Positions 1-8,449 are shown, numbered from the stretch's first letter. The stretch: DNA of 39,299 nucleotides from Candidatus Lustribacter telmatis (GCA_003164045.1 PLRU01000080.1:544-39842), one strand, 5' to 3'. Notes: generated from the letters alone by a model not told the origin. A program made the numbers and translations.

Positions 1-899
1 TCGAGCGCCGCAGCCGCCGGCACCGGCGAACCGCCGAACGTGGTGCCGTGATCGCCTGGTTTGAGACTCGTCGCCGCATCGCCGCGGACAATCAGCGCGC
101 CGATGGGCAGACCGTTGGCGAGTGATTTCGCGAGCGTGAACGCATCCGGCTGGACGTCGTAAAACTGCGAGGCGAATAGCCGCCCGAGCCGTCCCATGCC
201 GCACTGCACTTCATCGAAGATCAGCAGGGCGCCGCGCTGCGTGCAGAAGTCGCGCGCCGCGGCCAGAAACTCGGACGTCGCCGGCAAGACGCCGCTTTCG
301 CCTTGGACCGGTTCGACGATAAACGCGGCCGTGCGATCGTCGATCGCCTTCGAGAGCGCGTCGATGTCGTTGAACGGCGTGAACGCAAAGCCGCCCGGCA
401 ACGGTTCGAAGCCTTCTTTGTAGGCGGGATTGTCGGTGGCCGAGAGCGAGCCGAACGTGCGGCCGTGGAAGGAACCATTGGCGGCCAGAATCGTCGTGCG
501 CTCTTTTTCGCCCTTGCGCCAAGCGTGCTTGCGCGCGAGCTTGATCGCGCCTTCGTTGGCTTCCGAACCCGAATTGCAGAAGAAGACCGTGTCGAAGCCG
601 GAGAGTTCGGCTAAGCGATCGGCCAGCGTGCCTGCGGGTTCGTGATGGTAGAGATTGCTGCAGTGTACGAGCGTTGCGGCTTGATCTGCAATCGCACGCG
701 TGATGCGCGGGTGCGCGTGCCCGAGCGCGCAGACGGCGATCCCGGCCACGAGGTCGATGTAGCGGTTGCCCGATTCATCGAACAGATAGACGCCCTCGCC
801 GCGCACGATGTTGATCTCTTGCCGCGCGTAGTTCGCCATCAAATGCGGATGCTGCGTCTTCAGACGCGCGCCGCGTTGAACGGCCGGAACTGTACTCAT
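1..899 (-). CDS. argD: acetylornithine aminotransferase, 3' end outside window
   Basis: PLP-dependent class III aminotransferase that converts N-acetylglutamate semialdehyde to N-acetylornithine in arginine synthesis. The visible 299 residues start at ATG 899 and run open off the left edge, so the C-terminus is missing. They show the glycine-rich phosphate-binding stretch NSGSEAN (109-115), FDEVQCGMGR (228-237) with the Asp that contacts the PLP pyridine nitrogen, and the Schiff-base lysine in TLAKSLANGLPIG (Lys258). It is the last visible gene of the leftward arginine operon, 96 bases after argJ. Other class III enzymes (succinylornithine or GABA aminotransferases) have similar motifs, but the operon settles the assignment. 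Confidence 0.96.
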   Translation of the reverse strand, partial: MSTVPAVQRGARLKTQHPHLMANYARQEINIVRGEGVYLFDESGNRYIDLVAGIAVCALGHAHPRITRAIADQAATLVHCSNLYHHEPAGTLADRLAELSGFDTVFFCNSGSEANEGAIKLARKHAWRKGEKERTTILAANGSFHGRTFGSLSATDNPAYKEGFEPLPGGFAFTPFNDIDALSKAIDDRTAAFIVEPVQGESGVLPATSEFLAAARDFCTQRGALLIFDEVQCGMGRLGRLFASQFYDVQPDAFTLAKSLANGLPIGALIVRGDAATSLKPGDHGTTFGGSPVPAAAAL

Positions 900-982
900 C
901 GCAATCGTTCCCTTCTAGCATTTCCATTGATCGGAGCGCAGCACTTCGGCAAGCTCAGCACAGGCTCCGCGAGCACCGCCAA

Positions 983-1003
983 GGACATGACGAAGTCATG
1001 TCC
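983..1003. repeat. perfect hairpin overlapping the argJ stop codon
   Basis: Perfect inverted repeat: arms GGACATGAC (983-991) and GTCATGTCC (995-1003) around a 3-base loop. The argJ stop codon (996-998) lies inside it. No T-run follows on either strand, so it is not a standard intrinsic terminator; it could be an RNA-processing or stability hairpin between argJ and argD. The adjacent spacer (about 930-981) contains TTCGGCAAGCTCAG-type sequence resembling short dispersed intergenic repeats; that resemblance is an impression. Confidence 0.6.
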
Positions 1004-2216
1004 GGTAGTGGGCGTTGATGCGGACGTAATCGGTGGAGAAGTCGCAGCCCCAGCCGGTTGCCGTTGCGTCGCCGATGCCGAGGTCGAGCGTGATTTCGAT
1101 CGTTTGTTCCTCGAGCAGCAAGTGCGCTTCGGCCTCGCTCAGTGCTTCGATCGCGCCGACCTCAACCCACTGCTGTCCGCCGAGTTTGAGCGACCATTTC
1201 TCCGGATCGAGCCCGGCGCGCGCGGCGCCCGCAGCCGCGATGACGCGGCCCCAGTTCGGGTCCTCGCCGTAGAGCGCGGTCTTCACGAGCGAGCTGTTAA
1301 TCACGGCCCGCGCAATCGTGCGCGCTTGCGGTTCGTCTTTCGCGCCGGTCACGTTGAAGACGAGCGTCTTCGTTGCGCCCTCGCCGTCGCGCACCATGGC
1401 CACCGCGAGATCCCGGCACAGCGCCGCGAGTGCGGCCCGGAACCCCGGCGTTGCGCCGTTGGTCCCCGGGCGGGCGAACGCGTAGCACGAGTCGTTCGTC
1501 GACATGTCGCCGTCGACCGAGATCATGTTGAAGCTGCCGTCGCACGCCTCGCTCAACGCGGCCTGCAGACCGGCGCGCGACATCGGCGCATCGGTGACGA
1601 CGAACGAGAGCATCGTCGCCATCGCCGGACTGATCATGCCCGAACCTTTGGCGATCCCGCCGACCACGTAGCGGCGATCGCCCTCGTGCCAAGCATACGC
1701 CGCCATCTTCGGCACGTGATCGGTCGTCATGATCGCCTCGGCCGCATCGAAGCATGCCTCGGGCCCGTGCGAGAGCGCTTTCACGGCGCGTTCGAGACCT
1801 TTGGAGAGCCGGTCCATCGGCAAGTATACGCCGATCACGCCGGTCGACGCGACGACGACTTGCGTCGGCCTCAGTCCCAAGAGCGTGGCGGCTTGACGCG
1901 CGGTCGCGCGCGCGTCACGCAAGCCGCGTTCGCCCGTGCACGCGTTCGCGCAGCCGGCGTTCACCACCACGGCGCCCATTTGCTCGCCGTCGAATTCGAG
2001 ATGCCCGGTCGACGCGATCAGCGGCGCCGCTTTGATTTCGTTGGTCGTAACGACTTCGGCGCAGACGTGCGGACCCTCGAGCGCGATCAAAGCGAGATCG
2101 GTCTTGCGTTTCTTGATGCCGGCGTGAACGCCGGCCAGACGAACGCCGGGAACGGCACCGAGTCCGCCGCGGACCTCGATGAGCCGAATCGATTCAGCTG
2201 ACAGCGGTGCGAGCAT
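996..2216 (-). CDS. argJ: bifunctional glutamate N-acetyltransferase / amino-acid acetyltransferase
   Basis: ArgJ transfers acetyl from N-acetylornithine to glutamate (acetyl recycling) and in bifunctional forms also uses acetyl-CoA. The family is made as a precursor that cleaves itself before a threonine. The cleavage block KGSGMISPAMATML is intact, with the nucleophile Thr in MAT (about residue 201 from the chosen start). The oxyanion-hole motif ASTGVIG lies about 76 residues earlier. The start is taken as ATG 2216, with GGAGG 12 bases upstream; an in-frame TTG at 2243 would lengthen the overlap with argC. As chosen it overlaps argC by 23 bases. No argA or argE is visible, which fits a cyclic, ArgJ-based pathway. 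Confidence 0.95.
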   Translation of the reverse strand: MLAPLSAESIRLIEVRGGLGAVPGVRLAGVHAGIKKRKTDLALIALEGPHVCAEVVTTNEIKAAPLIASTGHLEFDGEQMGAVVVNAGCANACTGERGLRDARATARQAATLLGLRPTQVVVASTGVIGVYLPMDRLSKGLERAVKALSHGPEACFDAAEAIMTTDHVPKMAAYAWHEGDRRYVVGGIAKGSGMISPAMATMLSFVVTDAPMSRAGLQAALSEACDGSFNMISVDGDMSTNDSCYAFARPGTNGATPGFRAALAALCRDLAVAMVRDGEGATKTLVFNVTGAKDEPQARTIARAVINSSLVKTALYGEDPNWGRVIAAAGAARAGLDPEKWSLKLGGQQWVEVGAIEALSEAEAHLLLEEQTIEITLDLGIGDATATGWGCDFSTDYVRINAHYRT

Positions 2217-3174
2217 CGAGTCCACGTTCCTCCGGAAGTCCAAGCATGATGTTCATGTTCTGCACGGCTTGACCGGCCGCGCCTTTGCCGAGATTGTCGA
2301 GGGCGGAGAGGATGTGGATCACCCCGTCGCGCTGCGCGACCTTGAGCTGTGCGTTGTTCGTTTTCTCGACCGCGGGCAGATGCGGCACGCGCTTATCCGT
2401 GAACACCGTGACGAACGGGTTGTTCGCGTAGAAGCGGAGGTAGAGCGCCTCGACTTCCTCGCGCGTAATCGGTGCGCGCGGCACGAGGTACACGTCGGCG
2501 AGGATTCCACGCCGCAGCGGCACGACGTGCGGCGAGAAGACGATCGGCGCGGTGATCCCCGCGGCGCGCGCTTCTTGCGCGATCTCGGGCTGATGCCGAT
2601 GGCCCTCGAGGCCGTACGCGTACACGTCTTCGGCGACTTCGCCGAAGAGCGTCGCGACTTTGGGATTCCGTCCGGCGCCCGTCACGCCGCTCTTCGCATC
2701 GACGATCACGGTCGCGATCCGATCGCCGAGCGAGCCGAGCGGAATCAACGCCAGCAGCGAGGCGGTAACGTAGCAGCCGGGATTGGCGATAAACGAACTG
2801 CGCGCGATCTGATCGCGATAGCGCTCGGGCAAGCCGTATACGGCGCCCTCGGCACGTTCGGTGAGGCGGTAGGCGTCGGAGAGATCGATCACGCGCGCAC
2901 CCGCCGCGAGGAGCGCCGGCGCATGTGCGTGCGCGACCTCGTGGTTGCCGGCGAGAAAAACGACGTCGCCGGAGCGAACGCGCTCGCGGATCGTACCGGT
3001 CGGCGAACACACGGTTTCGATCGCCGGCAGCGACGGAAACAGATCGCACATGCGCGCGCCGGCCGAACTGCTGCTCTCGATCGTCACGATGCTGACGTCG
3101 GGATGCGCGTCGAGGAGGCGGATCAGTTCGGCGGCCGCGTACCCGGTCGCGCCGACGACATGAACGCGAGTCAT
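2194..3174 (-). CDS. argC: N-acetyl-gamma-glutamyl-phosphate reductase
   Basis: NADPH-dependent reduction of N-acetylglutamyl phosphate to the semialdehyde, the step before ArgD. The protein has 326 residues, a usual length. The N-terminal Rossmann motif VVGATGYAAAELIRLL (6-21) and the catalytic cysteine in NPGCYVTA (Cys134) are visible. The C-terminus keeps the family-type ending DNLGKGAAGQAVQNMNIMLG. ATG 3174 overlaps the argH stop codon (ATGA), implying translational coupling. It is the fifth gene of the arginine operon. Confidence 0.97.
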   Translation of the reverse strand: MTRVHVVGATGYAAAELIRLLDAHPDVSIVTIESSSSAGARMCDLFPSLPAIETVCSPTGTIRERVRSGDVVFLAGNHEVAHAHAPALLAAGARVIDLSDAYRLTERAEGAVYGLPERYRDQIARSSFIANPGCYVTASLLALIPLGSLGDRIATVIVDAKSGVTGAGRNPKVATLFGEVAEDVYAYGLEGHRHQPEIAQEARAAGITAPIVFSPHVVPLRRGILADVYLVPRAPITREEVEALYLRFYANNPFVTVFTDKRVPHLPAVEKTNNAQLKVAQRDGVIHILSALDNLGKGAAGQAVQNMNIMLGLPEERGLDARTAVS

Positions 3175-4580
3175 GCGATCTCCTTCGCGATGGAGTCGAT
3201 CTCACGCTGCGTCGCGGCGATCGAATCGGCCACCATGTCGGGGTTCGGCGAGCCGCTCGTCCGCTTGGCGCGAATCGACGCGGCCCCGTCGAGCGGCGCC
3301 TCGGCCACACCGATCGCTTCGATGTCGCCGTCGTCGAGCGCCCGGCCGGCGCGTTCGGCCAGCAGCACGCGCTCGCCGACCGCCGCGTGTGCGTCACGCG
3401 CCGTTGCGCCTGCGGCGATCATCGCATCGGCCAGATCCGTCGCCACGGTGTAGCCCTCGGCGGCGCGCGCCTCCATCGCTTCGGCATTGAAGTGCAAGTG
3501 TGCGAAGGCGCGGGCAAAGGCGTCGAGCGCAGCCAGCGCGTGCTCGGTGCCGTTCACGACTTGCGCTTTGGTTTCCTGAAGATCGCGATGGTACGAGAGG
3601 CCGATGCCGCTGGTGCTGGCGAGCGCGCCCGTATAGGTGCCGAGCGTGCGGGCGGCGGCGGCGCGCACCAGTTCGAACGGGTCGGGATTTTTCTTCTGCG
3701 GCATCAGGCTCGAGCCCGTGGCGGCGGCATCGCCCAGTCGCGCGTAGCCGAACGCCGGCGTCGTCCACAGCACGAACTCTTCGCTGGGCCGCGAGGCGGC
3801 GACCACGGCCCGCGCTGCGGCATGGAGCAGATCGAGGGCGACGTCGCGGTCACCGACGGTGTCGAGCGCGTTGCGCGAGGGTTCGTTGAAGCCGAGTTCG
3901 CGCGCGGCCGCGGCCCGATCGAGCGGCAGCGACGAACCCGCTAGGGCCGACGAACCGAGCGGACAGAAGCGCGCCGCATCGCGCGCGACGCGTGCGAAAC
4001 GCGTCGCGGCGCGAACGAATGCTTGCGCGGCGGCGTCGAGCCAGAAGGCGAGGGAAACCGGTTGGGCCGGCTGCCAATGTGTCGTTGCTGCCAGCAGCGT
4101 GCCGTCCTCGAGCGCGCCGAGTGCGCGTTCTTCGAGGGCGCGGGCGATCGCCAGCGCCGTCCGCGCCCCGGTCGCGGCGCGATCGCGCGCGTAGAGCAGC
4201 AGCGTGGTCGCGACTTGATCGTTGCGGCTGCGCCCGGCGTGCAGCGAGGCACCGGCCTCGGGTGCGAGTTCGCGCACGCGCGCGTCGATCGCGCCGTGGA
4301 TATCTTCGAACGTTCCGGCTCGCGCGAACGCGACGAACGAACCGTCGGCGATTTCATCGGCCACGACGTCGAGGGCAGCGTGCAATTCGCCGGCCGCAAC
4401 GCCCGTGAGCAAACCACCGCCGAGCAGTGCCGTGACGTGCGCGCGCGAACAGCGCACGTCGAACGGGGCGAGTACCAGATCGTCTTCGAGCGACGAGCCG
4501 AAGGCGATCAACGCGGCATCGGGAGCAACGGCAAACCGTCCCCCCCATTGCAGCGCGGCTTGCTCTTCGGTACTGGCCAT
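3171..4580 (-). CDS. argH: argininosuccinate lyase
   Basis: Splits argininosuccinate into arginine and fumarate, the last step of the pathway. The 469-residue protein begins MASTEEQAALQWGGRF, with the typical WGGRF start of the family. It contains SLHAGRSRNDQ near residue 105 and the fumarase/aspartase signature GSSLMPQKKNPDPFE with its catalytic serine. ATG 4580 is used because it overlaps the argG stop (TGATG); the reading frame stays open upstream into argG but that part is not ArgH sequence. Cytosolic tetramer in the known family. Confidence 0.97.
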   Translation of the reverse strand: MASTEEQAALQWGGRFAVAPDAALIAFGSSLEDDLVLAPFDVRCSRAHVTALLGGGLLTGVAAGELHAALDVVADEIADGSFVAFARAGTFEDIHGAIDARVRELAPEAGASLHAGRSRNDQVATTLLLYARDRAATGARTALAIARALEERALGALEDGTLLAATTHWQPAQPVSLAFWLDAAAQAFVRAATRFARVARDAARFCPLGSSALAGSSLPLDRAAAARELGFNEPSRNALDTVGDRDVALDLLHAAARAVVAASRPSEEFVLWTTPAFGYARLGDAAATGSSLMPQKKNPDPFELVRAAAARTLGTYTGALASTSGIGLSYHRDLQETKAQVVNGTEHALAALDAFARAFAHLHFNAEAMEARAAEGYTVATDLADAMIAAGATARDAHAAVGERVLLAERAGRALDDGDIEAIGVAEAPLDGAASIRAKRTSGSPNPDMVADSIAATQREIDSIAKEIA

Positions 4581-5812
4581 CAGCTCGTGACGAGCGTCGA
4601 GCGCTGCGCCGCTTCGGCCGCTTTGGCCGAACCGGCGGCAATCGGCAAGCCCCAGATCTCGATGAAGCCGGTGGCGGCGTCGTGCTTGAACGTATCTTCG
4701 TTGCCGTACGTCGCGAGCGATTCGCTGTAGAGCGCGTAGGGCGAGCGCGAACCGGTTACGACGGCGCGGCCGCGAATGAGTTTCACCCGCACGTCGCCGG
4801 TCATCCGTTCGGCGATCTTCGCGTTGAACGCATCGAGCGCGTCGCGCAGCGGCGACGACCATTGTCCGTCGTAGATCAACTCGGTGTAGCGCTGGTCGAG
4901 CTGCGCTTTGAGGCGCAGTTCTTCTTTGGTCAGCACGAGGCGCTCGAGCGCGATGTGCGCGTCGATGAGCGTTATGGAGCCGGGGCACTCGTACACTTCG
5001 CGCGATTTCAAGCCGACGACGCGATCCTCGATCATGTCGAGGCGGCCCACGCCGTTCGCGCCGGCAATCTTGTTGAGGTTGAAGAGAAACGCGGCGCCGG
5101 TTTCGCCGTTCATCGAGGGCACGCCGCGATCGAACGACAGCACGATTTCCGTGCCGGCAGCCGGCGCTTCGGCCGGATTGACCGTCCAGGCATACGCATC
5201 TTCGGGCGGCGCATTCCACGGGTCTTCCAGCACGCCGGCTTCGATCGACCGGCCCCACAGGTTCGCGTCGACCGAATAGGGCTTCGCGGCCGTATGCGAG
5301 ATCGGCACGTTGTGCTTTTGCGCGTACGCGATCGCATCGGGGCGCGAGAGCGGGCGCTCGCGCAGCGGCGCGAGCGTCTTGAGGTGCGGAGCGCGCGCGC
5401 GCACGCCGACCTCGATGCGAACCTGATCGTTGCCCTTGCCGGTGCAGCCGTGTGCGACTGCGTCGTAGCCGTACTTCTCCGCGATCTCGACCAGCAGGTC
5501 GGCGATCAGCGGGCGCGAGAGCGCGGCCGAGAGCGGATAGGTGCCCTGATAGCGTGCGTTCGCCGCCAGCGCCTTATAGGCGTATTCTTCGACGAAGCGT
5601 TCGCGTGCATCGATGAGGACGGCGTCTTTCGCGCCCAGGTCGAGCGCTTTCTGGCGCACGGCGTCGAGCGCGGCCTGCGAGCCGTCGCCCGAGACCATGT
5701 CGCTTTCACCGAGGTTCAGCGTCATCGCGACCACGTCGTGACCGGCTTCGATGTATTGCTTGAGCAAAACCGACGTATCGAGTCCGCCGGAATATGCGAG
5801 AACGATCTGCAT
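4580..5812 (-). CDS. argG: argininosuccinate synthase
   Basis: ATP-dependent condensation of citrulline and aspartate to argininosuccinate. 410 residues, full length. The N-terminal PP-loop AYSGGLDTSVLLK (6-18) binds ATP; CTGKGNDQVR (about 123-132) and NMNG-like PSMNGETGAAF are also recognisable. Start ATG 5812 has GGAAAC just upstream and lies 12 bases after argR, with argH directly following. Order and spacing show one polycistronic message. Confidence 0.97.
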   Translation of the reverse strand: MQIVLAYSGGLDTSVLLKQYIEAGHDVVAMTLNLGESDMVSGDGSQAALDAVRQKALDLGAKDAVLIDARERFVEEYAYKALAANARYQGTYPLSAALSRPLIADLLVEIAEKYGYDAVAHGCTGKGNDQVRIEVGVRARAPHLKTLAPLRERPLSRPDAIAYAQKHNVPISHTAAKPYSVDANLWGRSIEAGVLEDPWNAPPEDAYAWTVNPAEAPAAGTEIVLSFDRGVPSMNGETGAAFLFNLNKIAGANGVGRLDMIEDRVVGLKSREVYECPGSITLIDAHIALERLVLTKEELRLKAQLDQRYTELIYDGQWSSPLRDALDAFNAKIAERMTGDVRVKLIRGRAVVTGSRSPYALYSESLATYGNEDTFKHDAATGFIEIWGLPIAAGSAKAAEAAQRSTLVTS

Positions 5813-5824
5813 GTGTTTCCTTTT

Positions 5825-6316
5825 TTACGAGCCGGCGCGCATGTCTTCGAAGCGCTGCATGACCATAGAAAGTTTTTCCGGGTCGTCGACGATCACGAGT
5901 ACCGTGTCGTCGCCGCCGAGGGTACCGAGCACTTCGGGCCAGCCCGCCGAATCGATTGCCGAGGCAACCATCATCGCGCCGCCCGGCGGCGTGCGCAAAA
6001 CGATCTGGTTCACGCTGCCGCGCACGCTGCCGACCAGTTCGGCGATGATGCGGTGCAAGCGCGAGGAGAACATCGGTCCGAGGTTCGGCTCGATGTACTT
6101 GAATTGTCCGCCGGCGCCGCCCTTGAGCGGCACTTTCATCAGGCCCAGTTCCTTGATGTCGCGCGAGATCGTGGCTTGCGTGACCTCATAACCTTGCGCT
6201 TCGAGCAGCGAACCCAGCTCCTCTTGCGAACGCACCGGGCGCGCGGCGATGAGCGCGAGGATAGCGCGCTGGCGCTTCGTCTTCGGCTGCAGCAGGTTGG
6301 CATCGACAACATTCAT
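5825..6316 (-). CDS. argR: arginine repressor
   Basis: Arginine-binding transcriptional regulator, 163 residues. The N-terminal winged helix-turn-helix (about 10-70) reads RQRAILALIAARPVRSQEEL and QATISRDIKELGL, the standard ArgR DNA-binding segment. The C-terminal oligomerisation and arginine-binding domain carries LGTLGGDDTVLVIV, equivalent to the family GT(I/L)AGDDT motif that contacts arginine. ATG 6316 shares one base with the argF stop codon (TAATG). Being second gene of the operon it probably controls through the ArgR-box-like sites at 7289-7325, it is expected to be autoregulated. Confidence 0.95.
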   Translation of the reverse strand: MNVVDANLLQPKTKRQRAILALIAARPVRSQEELGSLLEAQGYEVTQATISRDIKELGLMKVPLKGGAGGQFKYIEPNLGPMFSSRLHRIIAELVGSVRGSVNQIVLRTPPGGAMMVASAIDSAGWPEVLGTLGGDDTVLVIVDDPEKLSMVMQRFEDMRAGS

Positions 6317-7281
6317 TAGAGTTGATCTCCAAGTCCGCGCAGGTCGGTCATGAGGGCGAGCAGCAGCGCCTTCTGCGCGTGCATGCGATTTTCGGCTTGA
6401 TCGAACACGACGCTGTGCGGTCCGTCGATCACGCCGGCGGTGACTTCTTCGCCGCGATGCGCGGGCAGGCAGTGCATGAAGAGCGCGTGCGGAGCCGCCG
6501 CTGCCATCAGCTCTTCGTTGACCTGATAGGGCCGCAGCGCGGCCGAATTGCGTTCGCTGTACGCTTCATCGCCCATCGACGTCCAGACGTCGGTGTACAC
6601 GACATCGACATCGCGCACGGCGCGCAGCGGACTCGTGAACGCGCGCGCCGTGACGTTGAACGGCTTGCCGAGTTCGACGACGCGAGCGAGAAAGGCATCG
6701 GGCGGCCGATGCGTGATCGGCGATGCGAACGTGACCGACATCCCGCTCATCGCGGCAGCTTCGGCCAGCGAATAGGCCATGTTGTTGCGGCCGTCGCCCA
6801 CGTAGGCGAGCCGCAGTCCGCTCAGCGTGCCGAACCGCTCCTTGATCGTAAGCATGTCGGCAATGGCCTGGCACGGATGCGCGGCTGCCGAGAGCCCGTT
6901 GATCACCGGCACGGTCGACGCCGCGGCGAAACGCTGCAGCGGCTCGTGTTCGTGCGTGCGGACGACGATCGCGTCGGCGTAGCGCGAGAGCACGCGCGCA
7001 ACGTCTTCGGGCGTCTCGCGTTTGCCGAGCAAGAAATCCTGACCGTGCGCGATCACGGCGTGGCCGCCGAGCTGCGTCATGCCGATCTCGAACGAGACCC
7101 GCGTCCGCAGGCTGGGCTTCTCAAAGAGCATCGCCAGGCTCTTGCCCTGTAAGAAGCGCTGCTGCTCGCGGCCGGCCGCCTTGAGAATATGGGCCGTACC
7201 GAGCAGGCTCGCCAGCTCGTCGGGGGAGAGATCGACCATCGTCAGCACGTTGCGCCCGCGGAGGCGCCCGGCAGCAGGCAT
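6316..7281 (-). CDS. argF: ornithine carbamoyltransferase
   Basis: Makes citrulline from ornithine and carbamoyl phosphate. The protein shows the carbamoyl-phosphate motif SLRTR, the OTC loop HPCQAIADMLT and the C-terminal MHCLPAHRGEE with the catalytic cysteine. Start choice: the frame is open to an ATG at 7314, but that lies inside the promoter. ATG 7281 gives the usual N-terminus (MPAAGRLRGRNVLTMVDLSP) and a leader of about 9 bases. An in-frame GTG at 7290 falls exactly on the predicted transcription start and would make the mRNA leaderless. No Shine-Dalgarno is seen for either. First gene of the arginine operon. Confidence 0.94.
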   Translation of the reverse strand: MPAAGRLRGRNVLTMVDLSPDELASLLGTAHILKAAGREQQRFLQGKSLAMLFEKPSLRTRVSFEIGMTQLGGHAVIAHGQDFLLGKRETPEDVARVLSRYADAIVVRTHEHEPLQRFAAASTVPVINGLSAAAHPCQAIADMLTIKERFGTLSGLRLAYVGDGRNNMAYSLAEAAAMSGMSVTFASPITHRPPDAFLARVVELGKPFNVTARAFTSPLRAVRDVDVVYTDVWTSMGDEAYSERNSAALRPYQVNEELMAAAAPHALFMHCLPAHRGEEVTAGVIDGPHSVVFDQAENRMHAQKALLLALMTDLRGLGDQL

Positions 7282-7288
7282 CGTTAGC

Positions 7289-7325
7289 ACTGCATAATTA
7301 TACATCGTCTGCATAAATGGTCAAG
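7289..7325. promoter_or_regulatory. tandem ArgR boxes (operator)
   Basis: Two sites match the known ArgR-box core TGAATWWWWATTCA: TGCATAATTATACA (7291-7304, 2 mismatches) and TGCATAAATGGTCA (7310-7323, 3 mismatches). Their centres are 19 bp apart, close to the spacing of tandem ARG boxes elsewhere. They cover the -10 and -35 elements of the argF promoter, so a bound ArgR hexamer would block RNA polymerase. The argR gene in the same operon supports the assignment. Confidence 0.75.
7297..7324 (-). promoter_or_regulatory. sigma70-type promoter of the arginine operon
   Basis: On the minus strand TTGACC (7324-7319) and a perfect TATAAT (7302-7297) are separated by 16 bases. The expected start site is near 7290, 0-9 bases before the possible argF start codons. 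It is the strongest promoter match in the window. Confidence 0.85.
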
Positions 7326-7379
7326 TGGGGGCGGCTGAGGCGGCTCGAAACAATCCCCTTGGCCCCCCGTACTTGGGGC

Positions 7380-7511
7380 ATGAACGTCAACACAACCGGT
7401 ACTACCAACTCGGGCGGCACGGTCAGCGTCCGCCTCGTCCATCGCCCCGGCGGCGTCTCGCCGGCCGGCGGACCATTCGTCGGCTGGGGCCCGAAGCTCG
7501 GCAGCATCTAA
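7380..7511 (+). CDS. 43-residue Gly/Thr-rich peptide, unknown function
   Basis: Short ORF starting at ATG 7380 and ending 27 bases before the DUF5069 gene, divergent from argF. Codons are strongly C-ending (AAC, GTC, GGC, CGC, CTC), like genuine genes here, which supports it being coding. The peptide has a Thr/Asn/Gly-rich N-terminal half (MNVNTTGTTNSGGT) and a Pro/Gly-rich C-terminal half ending in FVGWGPKLGSI; it has no cysteine and no membrane segment. The frame is open further upstream to ATG 7317, but that part uses atypical codons (CGG, AGG). A GGCCCC/GGGGC hairpin (7361-7379) abuts the start codon. No family is recognised. Confidence 0.5.
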   Translation: MNVNTTGTTNSGGTVSVRLVHRPGGVSPAGGPFVGWGPKLGSI

Positions 7512-7538
7512 CCTCACGGCGGCGAAACGTCGTCGCCG

Positions 7539-8447
7539 ATGGATAACCCGCAACCGGCTCCGGCCGGTCTCGTCCCGCTCATCAGCGGCAGCCAAACCGG
7601 ACCGCTCGGACTCACCCACCTCCCGCGCTTCTGGCTGAAAATGCGCGCTCACGCAGCCGGCGTCCTCGCCGAGGGCTACCGCCATGGTAACGGCGGCAGC
7701 GACGAAGCACTCCTCACTGCGATCGGTGTCGATGGCGATGCATTCGCCGCCCACATTGCCGCCGATGCCCCGGATTATCCAACCTGTGAAGCGTGGGTGC
7801 GCGCACACGCAGCCGATCTGTCACCCGAAACGATTCACGCGTTCAACGACGGCATCGTGACCTTCGAGATGCCCGAACCGCGCCGCGCGGAATGGACTTC
7901 GCGCTTCGGCTTGACCGGCGGCACGTACACGCTCGCCGTACGCCTCAACCAACTCGACGATTGGGATCTCGTGCACGCGCAGCTGCTCGCGTCCGTTGCG
8001 CCGGCGGCGCTATCGGTACCGGCCATAAGCAGCAGCGTGAGCGGGCCGCTCGGTGCGCAGCACTTGCCGCGCTTGTGGCTCAAACATCGCCTGCACGGCG
8101 CCGGACGTTTAGCCGAGGGCTACCGTCACGGCGTGGGTGGATTTGACGAAATGGTCAGCGCGGGTCTAGCCTTCGATCCGGCGGCGTTCGCGACGTACGT
8201 CGAAACAAAAACGCCGGATTATCTCACGGCCGAAGGGTGGGTGCGCAGCCACGCAACCGCGTTGACGGCGGGCGCCATCGCGGCGCTGAACGCACGTATC
8301 AGCACGACGAAGTTACCCGTCGAACGATTGGGCGAACGCCGGGCCGAACTCGGACCGATCGCGGCCGAACTCGAACTGAGCATTCCGCTCAACGATCTCG
8401 ACGATTGGGCCGGGCTTCACCGGCAATTGAACGCGGTCGCGCGATAG
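7539..8447 (+). CDS. tandem DUF5069-type protein
   Basis: 302-residue soluble protein made of two homologous halves (about 12-153 and 160-301). Both contain GPLGxxHLPRxWLKxRxHxAGxLAEGYRHGxGGxDE, then PDYxTxExWVRxHA, and end in xLxDLDDWxxxHxQL-type segments. This pattern resembles DUF5069, a small domain of unknown function usually present once; here it is duplicated and diverged. The gene follows the 43-residue ORF and is followed after 2 bases by the prenyltransferase GTG start, so it is probably co-expressed with both. No signal peptide, no clear catalytic motif and no recognisable Shine-Dalgarno. Function unknown. Confidence 0.75.
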   Translation: MDNPQPAPAGLVPLISGSQTGPLGLTHLPRFWLKMRAHAAGVLAEGYRHGNGGSDEALLTAIGVDGDAFAAHIAADAPDYPTCEAWVRAHAADLSPETIHAFNDGIVTFEMPEPRRAEWTSRFGLTGGTYTLAVRLNQLDDWDLVHAQLLASVAPAALSVPAISSSVSGPLGAQHLPRLWLKHRLHGAGRLAEGYRHGVGGFDEMVSAGLAFDPAAFATYVETKTPDYLTAEGWVRSHATALTAGAIAALNARISTTKLPVERLGERRAELGPIAAELELSIPLNDLDDWAGLHRQLNAVAR

Positions 8448-8449
8448 CC

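Noticed and set aside
642..2201. 519-residue open frame on the plus strand opposite argD/argJ
   Set aside because: Arg/Ala/His-rich composition typical of a high-GC shadow frame; the minus strand carries unmistakable ArgJ.
4682..6319. 545-residue open frame on the plus strand opposite argG/argR
   Set aside because: No recognisable domain and fully antisense to two well-identified genes; high GC keeps the frame open.
7284..7808. 174-residue minus-strand frame continuing upstream of argF
   Set aside because: It crosses the arginine promoter and lies opposite the DUF5069 gene; no family features.
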